A stretch of DNA of 48,342 nucleotides from Phycisphaerae bacterium (GTDB lineage: Bacteria > Planctomycetota > Phycisphaerae > UBA1845 > Fen-1342): contig JAGMDK010000260.1 of assembly GCA_023128695.1 (NCBI GenBank), positions 1-48,342 of the forward strand, in the 5' to 3' direction. Under the pieces are notes generated by a model. The model was given only the letters and a program-made list of their open reading frames with translations. It was not told where the DNA came from and searched no databases. Both the position numbers and the translations under genes were made by a program. Below are positions 30,949 through 38,071 of this stretch, piece after piece. Each line of letters begins with the position of its first letter. Position 1 is the stretch's first letter.

Positions 30949-33438
30949 ATGATGCGCATCAAACCGACCACACGAATTGCGTTTGTTTTGCCTGTTAACC
31001 TGAAGCGGGGCTTGGTAATTAGCCTGCTAACGACTGTTGCCTTCATGTCATTAGCCTGGGCCGACTGGCCGCCGGCGGCCGCGCTGCACGTCGAGCAGGA
31101 CGCCGATCCCGGGCGGCTGCCGCCGACCGTGCGGGCCGAACCCACCACCGGCGGGACCTGGCGATGCACCTTCCGCTACAAACCGCCCGGCCGACCCGAT
31201 TCCGTCACGCTGGCCGGGACCTTCAATAGCTGGAACCGCGCTGCGACGCCGATGGAAGGCCCCGACAACAACGGCTTCTGGGAGATCGTCGTCGATTTGC
31301 CCGGCGGAGAACACCTCTACAAATTCGTGCTCGACGGCGAGCGCTGGCTGCACGACGCCAACAACCCCGACAGCGTGCCCGACGGCCACGGCGGGCGCAA
31401 CTCCGTCCTGCGGCTAGGGAGCATCGCAAACCTAAAGCAAGCCGACGCACAACTCGGCGACGGCCGCATCGAAGCTCGGGCCATCGAACACCATCCGGAT
31501 CGTCCACTTTATTACCAGCGTCTCTCGCCCACGCGCGCCCTCGTCCGGCTCCGGACCCTCGCCAATGATATTGAACGTGTGAAGGTCGCCGTACGATATG
31601 GAGGGACGGCGGAGATGTCGGTGGCGCACCAGGACGCGTTTTTCACGCTGTGGGAGGGAACTGTAACCGTCCCCAGCGACATCAGCAGCGACGAGATTCG
31701 TTACACCTTTGTTCTGACCGACGGGGACTTGCAAGCCAGTAGCCCCAAGACCTATGGAGTACCCGTGTCGAAGGAAAAAGTCTTTCAAACGCCCGAGTGG
31801 GCCAGGCACGCGGTCTGGTATCAGATCATGCTCGACCGCTTCCGCAACGGCAATCCGGACAACGACCGCGACCCAGTCCGCCCCTGGACCAGCGCGTGGT
31901 TCACCAAATCCGAGTGGGAGGGTAAGGACGGGCAGGCTTTCTATAAATACTTCGTCTTCGATCGCCAATACGGCGGCGACATCGACGGGCTGGAGGAGAA
32001 GCTGCCCTATCTCAAGGAACTAGGCGTCAACGCGATCTATCTGAACCCGGTCTTCAAGGCCGAGAGTCACCATAAATACAACGCCGAGACGTACCTGCAC
32101 ATCGATGACCACTTCGGCGCCAAGGGCGATTACGCCGAGATCGCCGCCGGTGAGGACCACAACGACCCCTCGACCTGGAAATGGACCGAGACCGACAAGC
32201 GCTTTCTCCGTTTCCTGAAAACCGCCCACGCCCAGGGCTTCAAGGTCATCGTCGACGGCGTCTTCAACCACGTCGGCACCGCCCACCCGGCGTTCCAGGA
32301 CGTCAAGAAGAACGGCAAGCAGTCGAAATACGCCGACTGGTTCAACGTGACCTCGTGGAAGCCGTTTAAGTACGAGGGCTGGTTCGGGCATGACGCGTTG
32401 CCGGTATTCAAGAAGAGCAAGGACGGCCTGGCCAGCGCGCAGGTCAAGCAACATATCTTCAACGTCACCCGCCGCTGGATGGACCCCGACGGCGACGGCG
32501 ACCCCAGCGACGGCATCGACGGCTGGCGGCTCGACGTGCCCAACGAAATCCCCGCCCCGTTCTGGGTCGAGTGGCGTGAGGTCGTCAAGTCGGTCAACCC
32601 CGACGCCTACATCACCGGCGAAATCTGGGAGCGGGCCGAGCAATGGCTCGACGGCGAGCATTTCGACGCCGTCATGAATTACGAATTTGCTCGCGGCGCG
32701 ATTGGCTGGATTTTCGATAAGAAATGGAAGATCACGCCGAGCGAGATCGATCGGCGTTTCCGCGAGCTGCGTCTGGCGTACCCGCTCGCGGCGACGCAGG
32801 TGCTCCAGAACCTGATGGACAGCCACGACACCGACCGTGTGGCGTCTATGCCCCGCAACGCGGATCGGGCGTATGACCACGCCAACCGCATCCAGGACAA
32901 CGGCCCGGAATATGACAACGCCAGGCCGTCGCCCGAGGATTACGCCCGCGCCCGCCTGACTGCGCTGCTCCAGATGACCTACATTGGGGCTCCGATGGTC
33001 TACTACGGCGACGAGGTCGGCATGTGGGGCGCCGACGACCCGACCTGCCGCAAGCCGATGCTTTGGGCGGACCTCGAGCCGTATGAAAAGCCGGAAGAGA
33101 ACTTCGTGATGAAGGATCAACTGGCATACTACAAGCAGATCATCGCCCTGCGAAAAGCGCATCCGGCTTTGCGGACTGGCTCCTTCCTCACGCTGCTGAC
33201 CGACGACGAAAAGGATGTGTGGGCGTTTCTGCGCAAGGATGACAACGAGCAATTAATCGTCGCCCTAAACGCCTCGAACAAAGAGGTCGAGGTGATCGTG
33301 CCATTGCCGCTGAGCGCGCCGAACAAGTGGAAGGGTGTGTTCAACGCGGAGGGCATCTTCAACGCGGATGGTCACAAAATGCACCTGCGCGTCCCCGCCC
33401 TCGGCGGCGTAGTCCTCCACGCGGCCACGCCGAAATGA
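30949..33438 (+). CDS. Secreted GH13 alpha-amylase / neopullulanase-type enzyme
   Basis: 829 residues. Signal peptide (hydrophobic GLVISLLTTVAFMSLAWA), an N-terminal starch-binding E-set domain of CBM48/AMPK type (about 60-145: SVTLAGTFNSWNR), a second E-set region, then the catalytic barrel from about 280: region I VIVDGVFNHVG, region II DGWRLDVPNE with the nucleophile Asp, region III ITGEIWE with the acid/base Glu, region IV LMDSHDTDR. A C-terminal beta domain follows. It cuts starch, pullulan or cyclodextrins outside the cytoplasm to feed the transporter encoded divergently. Start chosen at 30949 for the signal peptide; an open frame extends upstream without a ribosome binding site. Confidence 0.92.
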   Translation: MMRIKPTTRIAFVLPVNLKRGLVISLLTTVAFMSLAWADWPPAAALHVEQDADPGRLPPTVRAEPTTGGTWRCTFRYKPPGRPDSVTLAGTFNSWNRAATPMEGPDNNGFWEIVVDLPGGEHLYKFVLDGERWLHDANNPDSVPDGHGGRNSVLRLGSIANLKQADAQLGDGRIEARAIEHHPDRPLYYQRLSPTRALVRLRTLANDIERVKVAVRYGGTAEMSVAHQDAFFTLWEGTVTVPSDISSDEIRYTFVLTDGDLQASSPKTYGVPVSKEKVFQTPEWARHAVWYQIMLDRFRNGNPDNDRDPVRPWTSAWFTKSEWEGKDGQAFYKYFVFDRQYGGDIDGLEEKLPYLKELGVNAIYLNPVFKAESHHKYNAETYLHIDDHFGAKGDYAEIAAGEDHNDPSTWKWTETDKRFLRFLKTAHAQGFKVIVDGVFNHVGTAHPAFQDVKKNGKQSKYADWFNVTSWKPFKYEGWFGHDALPVFKKSKDGLASAQVKQHIFNVTRRWMDPDGDGDPSDGIDGWRLDVPNEIPAPFWVEWREVVKSVNPDAYITGEIWERAEQWLDGEHFDAVMNYEFARGAIGWIFDKKWKITPSEIDRRFRELRLAYPLAATQVLQNLMDSHDTDRVASMPRNADRAYDHANRIQDNGPEYDNARPSPEDYARARLTALLQMTYIGAPMVYYGDEVGMWGADDPTCRKPMLWADLEPYEKPEENFVMKDQLAYYKQIIALRKAHPALRTGSFLTLLTDDEKDVWAFLRKDDNEQLIVALNASNKEVEVIVPLPLSAPNKWKGVFNAEGIFNADGHKMHLRVPALGGVVLHAATPK

Positions 33439-35042
33439 TCCCCAAACCGTCATTCCGTCTCAGTGACCGAGCCGGCGGCCTACTGCTCCACCCGACGTCC
33501 CTCCCCGGCCCACACGGCTGCGGCGACCTGGGCCCGGAGGCGTATCACTTCGTGGACTTTCTCGCCGCCGCCGGTCAACGCTGGTGGCAGATGTTGCCGA
33601 TCAATCCCGTCGGCCCCGGCGGCAGTCCCTACAGTGCCCTTTCCGCCTTTGCCGGCAATCCGCTGCTGATCAGCCTTACGCGGCTCGCCGAAGAGGGTCT
33701 GCTGAGTAAACCAGACATAAAACCAGTCCGCGGCTTGAAGCTCGACCGCGTTCGTTACGGTGCCGTCACACGGTTCCGGACGGCCCGGCTGTGGAAAGCC
33801 TTTGATGCCTTCGTCCGTGATGGTGGCTTAACCAGTCGTGTTTACCTTCGATTCTGCAAGGTTCATGCGGACTGGCTCGACGACGACGCACTCTTCAGCG
33901 CCCTGCGACGTGCCCACGACAACAAGAGTTGGATAACCTGGAATACCGAACTTCGTCTGCGACGAAAAGCGGCCCTGCGCAAAGTCACTGACGACCTGCG
34001 CGACGAGATCGACTTCGAGCGCTTCCTGCAATTCCAGTTCGACCGCCAATGGTCGGACCTGCGAAAATATGCTCACGATAACGGCGTCGGCCTGATCGGT
34101 GATATCCCGATCTTCGTCGCGCACGACAGCAGCGATGTCTGGGCCCGCCGCGCTCTGTTCGATCTGGACGCTTCCGGACGGGTGAAAACCGTCTCGGGCG
34201 TGCCGCCGGACCTGTTCAGCCGCGACGGCCAACGCTGGGGGCACCCTCAATACCGCTGGCGGCGACACAGGACAACTGGCTTCGCTTGGTGGCTGGCGCG
34301 GTTCCGGCGGGCATTCGCACAATTCGACGCGGTCCGTATCGACCACTTCCTCGGCTTCCAGCGCGTCTGGGCGGTGCCGGGCCGGGCCAAGACCGCCCGC
34401 CGTGGAAAGTGGATCAAGACGCCGGGAGCCGAGCTATTCAGCACAGTACGCCGCAAACTCGGTCGGCTGGAGATCATCGCCGAGGATCTGGGAGTGGTCA
34501 CGCCGGAGGCCGTGGCGCTGCGCGAGCGTTTCGGCCTGCCCGGCATACGGCTGCTGCATTTCGCCTTCGGCAACGATGAGGGCGACCGCTACAACCAGCC
34601 GCACACCTACCCGCGCAACTGCGTCGTTTACCCCGGCACGCACGACAACGAAACCACGGTCGGCTGGTTCGAGCGGCTGCGGCGTGAGCACCGCCGGCAG
34701 CGTCATCGCACACAGATGACTGAGTACGAGCGCGTTCTGCGTTACCTGGGCACCTCCGGCCGAAAGATTCACTGGGACATAATCCGCCTAGCGCTATCGT
34801 CGCCCGCCAACACCGCGATCATCCCCGTGCAGGACCTCCTCGGGCTGGACAACGCCGCCCGCATGAACACCCCGGCGACCACCGCCGGCAACTGGCAGTG
34901 GCGATTAGTGAAGGGGCGGCTCACGGCCCGTTTGGCGAGACAACTCCACGGCTTGACCGATGCGTACGGGCGGTTACCTGTAAGCGGCGGTTCATCACAC
35001 CCTGGAGACGAGCCGCGGGCTTCAGTCCGCGCGGTGCTCTGA
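33435..35042 (+). CDS. malQ: 4-alpha-glucanotransferase (amylomaltase)
   Basis: 535 residues of the GH77 family: GLLLHPTSLPGPHGCGDLG at the start, LPINPVGPGGSPYSALSAFA, the nucleophile region DAVRIDHFLGF, the acid/base IIAEDLGVVTPE, and PGTHDNETTVGW with the third carboxylate. It rearranges maltodextrins in the cytoplasm. The ATG overlaps the amylase stop as ATGA. The natural end is near LTDAYGRLP; the last dozen or so residues (GDEPRASVRAVL) and the stop come from a repeat D arm inserted at 35003, which has replaced the original 3' end without hurting the domain. Confidence 0.95.
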   Translation: MIPKPSFRLSDRAGGLLLHPTSLPGPHGCGDLGPEAYHFVDFLAAAGQRWWQMLPINPVGPGGSPYSALSAFAGNPLLISLTRLAEEGLLSKPDIKPVRGLKLDRVRYGAVTRFRTARLWKAFDAFVRDGGLTSRVYLRFCKVHADWLDDDALFSALRRAHDNKSWITWNTELRLRRKAALRKVTDDLRDEIDFERFLQFQFDRQWSDLRKYAHDNGVGLIGDIPIFVAHDSSDVWARRALFDLDASGRVKTVSGVPPDLFSRDGQRWGHPQYRWRRHRTTGFAWWLARFRRAFAQFDAVRIDHFLGFQRVWAVPGRAKTARRGKWIKTPGAELFSTVRRKLGRLEIIAEDLGVVTPEAVALRERFGLPGIRLLHFAFGNDEGDRYNQPHTYPRNCVVYPGTHDNETTVGWFERLRREHRRQRHRTQMTEYERVLRYLGTSGRKIHWDIIRLALSSPANTAIIPVQDLLGLDNAARMNTPATTAGNWQWRLVKGRLTARLARQLHGLTDAYGRLPVSGGSSHPGDEPRASVRAVL

Positions 35043-35103
35043 AAGACGAGAGCGTTCCGCCGGGCGGATGGCCGCGCGGGCTAAAGCCCGCGGCTCGTCT
35101 CCC
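35003..35103. repeat. Repeat family D, complete inverted element
   Basis: Arms GGAGACGAGCCGCGGGCTTC (from 35004) and the mirror-image GAAGCCC/GGGCTAAAGCCCGCGGCTCG (ending near 35102) enclose about 40 bases. The left arm lies within the end of malQ and gives its stop codon; the right arm ends 65 bases before the pterin synthase gene. The whole can fold into one long hairpin and may end transcription of malQ. Confidence 0.8.
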
Positions 35104-35169
35104 TGGGTTAAACTTACAATCTTGAACGGGCAGCGCGCAAACGCCGTTGTCTAGTTGTGAGGAGTGGCG

Positions 35170-35559
35170 ATGTTTGAATTAAGCGTGTCCGGCCGGTTCA
35201 CGGCGACCCACCAACTCCGCGCGTCCCACGGTGCGGCCGAGATGCTGCACGAACACATTTGGCACGTCAAAGTGACGGTGGCCGGTCAGAAGTTGGATGC
35301 CGCGGGCCTGCTGATCGATTTCGGCGTCTTGAAAGCCCGGCTGACCGACCTGCTCGACATCTTCGACGGAAGGAACCTCAACCAAGTGCCGCCGTTCGTT
35401 GAGCAGAACCCCTCGGCTGAAAACCTCGCGTTTCACCTGGCCGAACAGTTGGCCGACCGACTGCCCGAGGCAGTCCGTCTCAAGTGCGTCGAGGTGGAAG
35501 AAGAGCCTGGTTGCGTGGCGCGGTACACTCCCACGGCCTGGTCTCCGGCGGATGGGTAA
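35170..35559 (+). CDS. 6-pyruvoyl/6-carboxy-tetrahydropterin synthase family protein
   Basis: 129 residues of the T-fold pterin synthase family. Zinc ligands are His14 (FTATHQL), His27 and His29 (LHEHIWHV); DFGVLKARL is the family signature after the first strands, and EEEPGC near the end holds the pterin-anchoring Glu. The Cys that QueD carries a few residues before the HxH is absent; Glu24 stands at about that place, as in the PTPS-III group, which works in folate rather than queuosine synthesis. The ATG at 35170 has GAGGAG before it. A role in folate or tetrahydropterin synthesis is therefore as likely as preQ0 synthesis. Confidence 0.85.
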   Translation: MFELSVSGRFTATHQLRASHGAAEMLHEHIWHVKVTVAGQKLDAAGLLIDFGVLKARLTDLLDIFDGRNLNQVPPFVEQNPSAENLAFHLAEQLADRLPEAVRLKCVEVEEEPGCVARYTPTAWSPADG

Positions 35560-35583
35560 GCTCAACTCATGGGTTACAAAGCA

Positions 35584-36543
35584 TTACTCGTTTACACAAT
35601 TCAAAACATTGCCGCTGCCGGCAAACTCCCGGACGATGCGGACGGTCTCTTCGGCTACCGCGAGTTGGGCCTGTTGCGTCGAAGCACCGATGTGGTGCGT
35701 GCCGTAAAGGTTCGGGACATCGGCCAGCGGGGAGTTGATTTCCTTCCCGTCCGCGGGGGGTTGGTTCTCGTACAGGTCGACCGCCGCGGCCCGAATCGTG
35801 CCCTCTTTCAAGGCTGTGATGAGGGCGGCTTCATCAATAATTGTCGCGCGGCTGGTGTTGATTATGCAGGCCTGCGGCTTCATCATCGCCAAGCGCTCGG
35901 CGTTGATCAGATGCTTGGTGTCTCCGGTGCCCGGGACGTGCAGTGTGATGTAGTCGGACTCGCGGAAGAGCGTATCCAGAGTGGCGCGTTTGCACTTCGG
36001 ATGGTCCACGGGTTGCAGGTCGGGCACGATGTCGTAGAACAAAACGTTCATCTCGAAGGCCAGGGCCCGCTTGGCGATCTCGGTTCCGATCCGGCCGACG
36101 CCGACGATGCCCAGCGTGCTGTTCTTCAGCCCGCGGGCCTTGCTGTAAACCTTCTTGTCCCATTTGTGCGCCCGCAGGTCGGCCACGTTGTCTGAAATCC
36201 GGCGGTCGAGGTTGATCAGGTGCCCCATGGCCAGCTCCGCGACCGCGACGGCGTTCATCCCGGGACAGTTTGCCACCTTGATGCCGCGCTCCTGGGCCCC
36301 GGCGATATCGATCGTGTCATAGCCCGAGCCGGCTCGAATAATGACCTTGAGTTGCTTGCCGGCCGCGAGCGTATCCGCTTTCACCTTGGTCGAGCGGACG
36401 ATCAGCACGCTCGGCTCATACTCGGCCACGCGCTGGGTCAGCGCGGCCTCCTTGAGTTCGGGCTCACACGTGACTTCGTCGGCCAGTTTCTTGAGTTCTT
36501 CGATCCCAGCAGCTTCAAATTTGTCGGCGATCAGGATTTTCAT
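35584..36543 (-). CDS. D-3-phosphoglycerate dehydrogenase-like 2-hydroxyacid dehydrogenase
   Basis: 319 residues with the full D-isomer dehydrogenase set: RAGSGYDTID with the catalytic Arg, NAD-binding LGIVGVGRIGTEIAKRAL, INTSRATIIDEAAL, and GTHHIGAST with the catalytic His. It lacks the ACT domain of full-length SerA and is the short type. It would oxidise 3-phosphoglycerate to 3-phosphohydroxypyruvate in serine synthesis, or act on a similar hydroxy acid. The ATG at 36543 is taken at MKILIADKFE, the usual opening; the frame to 36762 is upstream noise. Convergent with the pterin synthase gene, 24 bases apart. Confidence 0.88.
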   Translation of the reverse strand: MKILIADKFEAAGIEELKKLADEVTCEPELKEAALTQRVAEYEPSVLIVRSTKVKADTLAAGKQLKVIIRAGSGYDTIDIAGAQERGIKVANCPGMNAVAVAELAMGHLINLDRRISDNVADLRAHKWDKKVYSKARGLKNSTLGIVGVGRIGTEIAKRALAFEMNVLFYDIVPDLQPVDHPKCKRATLDTLFRESDYITLHVPGTGDTKHLINAERLAMMKPQACIINTSRATIIDEAALITALKEGTIRAAAVDLYENQPPADGKEINSPLADVPNLYGTHHIGASTQQAQLAVAEETVRIVREFAGSGNVLNCVNE

Positions 36544-36706
36544 CAGGCAACTCTCGCAGGTGGTCTCTAATACAACACGCAAAGGAAGCGGAGCAGCGTA
36601 CGTCACTACTCCATGCGAAGCCGTCATTATAGATGTGAATAGGCTCCAGCCCAAGGGGTGGCTTTGTTCTAGATCGCCGTCGCTGGTGTGCCACATGGCA
36701 GACACG

Positions 36707-38071
36707 CTATTTCTTTGCTCCCTCGATTCGGTGCAAAAGCTCTTCGGCCGCGTGGCGGGCATGGGGTGAAGCCTCCTTTTTCAGGATGCGTTGGAGAAGC
36801 CGTTTCGCCTCGTTGGTTTGCTCCGTCCGCCAGCACGCTTCGGCCCGCACGACCAGGGCCCAGTCGCGCTGCCAGGGCTCGATTTCGCGTGCCGGCCGCG
36901 ACTGTGCCGGCTTCTCGTCCTGTTCGATCAAGAACCACGCGGCCTGTCGCTCCGCTTCGGACCAGCGCTTCAGCTTGGCCAGCGTGCGCGCCAGCAGGAT
37001 GCGATATGTCCCTTTGTGCGGCGTATGTGCAACAAGCTGCTCCGCGAGCGGGAGCGCCTTGGTGTAATCATCCGCACGGAACGCGTTGGCCGCGTCGAGC
37101 CACGTCTGTTCCTCGTCAAATGGCTCGGCGTCGTCCGGCGTTTGGGCGCTTTTGCCGAGCCGCGGTTTCTCGCCGGTGTGTGTCACCGTGTCGGCCTGGC
37201 GGACCTTTGACGGCGGCAAAGGGCCGACCTCCTCGAAGCGGATATCGTCGAACCAGCACGTGCCCGCGGGCCAATAAGCCCACAGCTTGATCCGCACGTA
37301 CTTCACCGTGTGCTGATGATCGCTGAAGACCTTGGCCGGCGTGATGTCGAAATCAAGGTTGAAACGCTGCCACTGGGCGGACGGGTCGATGTCCTTGCGC
37401 ATCGTGTAGACCGCGTCGTCAAAGGTCTTGAGCTCACCCTGCACCCGGCGAGTGACGGTGGCGTAGCCGCGGATGAAGACCTTCATCCTGGGGCCGTCCG
37501 AGCGCGTATAGCCGGTGCAACGATAGCGCGTGTTCGGCTTGATTGGGATCTTCGTTTCGCTGAGCAGGGCGACGCCGTAACCTGACATGAGCTTTTTGTC
37601 GCCGGTCATCTGGACGACGGCGCCGAACTCGTCGCCGAAATCGATCAGGCGGACGTTGTCGGGCCGCTGGGTGGTCCAGTCGGCGGGCAGCATTCCCGTT
37701 TCATCCGCTTGCTCGAAGTCGCCGTTGCGCAGGAGGTTGGTGGGTTGGCGGGCGGGCTGCGAGGCCGGCTCGGCGATGTCCTGCGCGGGGGCGAGTGTGA
37801 TCAGGCCGGCAAACATCAGGAGGCCTAAGGCAAGATGGAGTTGTGACCGTGTGGCACCGGCTTCCAGCCGGTGAAAACACAGGCTGGAAGCCTGTGCCAC
37901 ACACGGCCGGCACGGGGGCCAACCGCTATATTGTAATGTGGCATTGGGTAGTGTGGCACCGGCTTCCAGCCGGTGGAAACACAGGCTGGAAGCCTGTGCC
38001 ACACATGTGGCACCGGCATCTTGCCGGTGAAAACACAGGCTGGAAGCCTGTGCCACACACGGCCTGTTCAT
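36707..38071 (-). CDS. Exported protein with carbohydrate-binding-like and TPR regions, N-terminus invaded by repeats
   Basis: 454 residues. The ATG overlaps the upstream stop as ATGA. Residues 5-22, 23-40 and 57-74 are three copies of CVAQASSLCFHRLEAGAT (with small changes), each encoded by a 54-base repeat C unit. Only then comes a normal signal peptide core (LHLALGLLMFAGLITLAPAQ, 79-97). The mature part has a jelly-roll-like domain (about 110-280: NLLRNGDFEQADETG, AGTCWFDDIRFEEV), as in carbohydrate-binding modules, and C-terminal TPR-like helices (about 330-450). Function unknown; it closes a cluster of surface or membrane proteins. Confidence 0.72.
   Translation of the reverse strand: MNRPCVAQASSLCFHRQDAGATCVAQASSLCFHRLEAGATLPNATLQYSGWPPCRPCVAQASSLCFHRLEAGATRSQLHLALGLLMFAGLITLAPAQDIAEPASQPARQPTNLLRNGDFEQADETGMLPADWTTQRPDNVRLIDFGDEFGAVVQMTGDKKLMSGYGVALLSETKIPIKPNTRYRCTGYTRSDGPRMKVFIRGYATVTRRVQGELKTFDDAVYTMRKDIDPSAQWQRFNLDFDITPAKVFSDHQHTVKYVRIKLWAYWPAGTCWFDDIRFEEVGPLPPSKVRQADTVTHTGEKPRLGKSAQTPDDAEPFDEEQTWLDAANAFRADDYTKALPLAEQLVAHTPHKGTYRILLARTLAKLKRWSEAERQAAWFLIEQDEKPAQSRPAREIEPWQRDWALVVRAEACWRTEQTNEAKRLLQRILKKEASPHARHAAEELLHRIEGAKK
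37849..38060. repeat. Repeat family C, three units with one family E unit
   Basis: Three 54-base units made of TGGCACCGGCTTCCAGCCGG and its partner ACAGGCTGGAAGCCTGTGCC at 37849-37903, 37951-38004 and 38006-38060; the third has CATCTTGCCGG in the first half. An E-type unit (CGGCCGGCACGGGGGCC) lies between the first two. The unit length is a multiple of three and several frames are free of stops, so the host gene stays open. Confidence 0.9.

Noticed and set aside
37849-38060. CRISPR-like array of regular units
   Set aside because: The units are palindromic, sit inside a reading frame, have no unique spacers of constant length and no cas genes are near.
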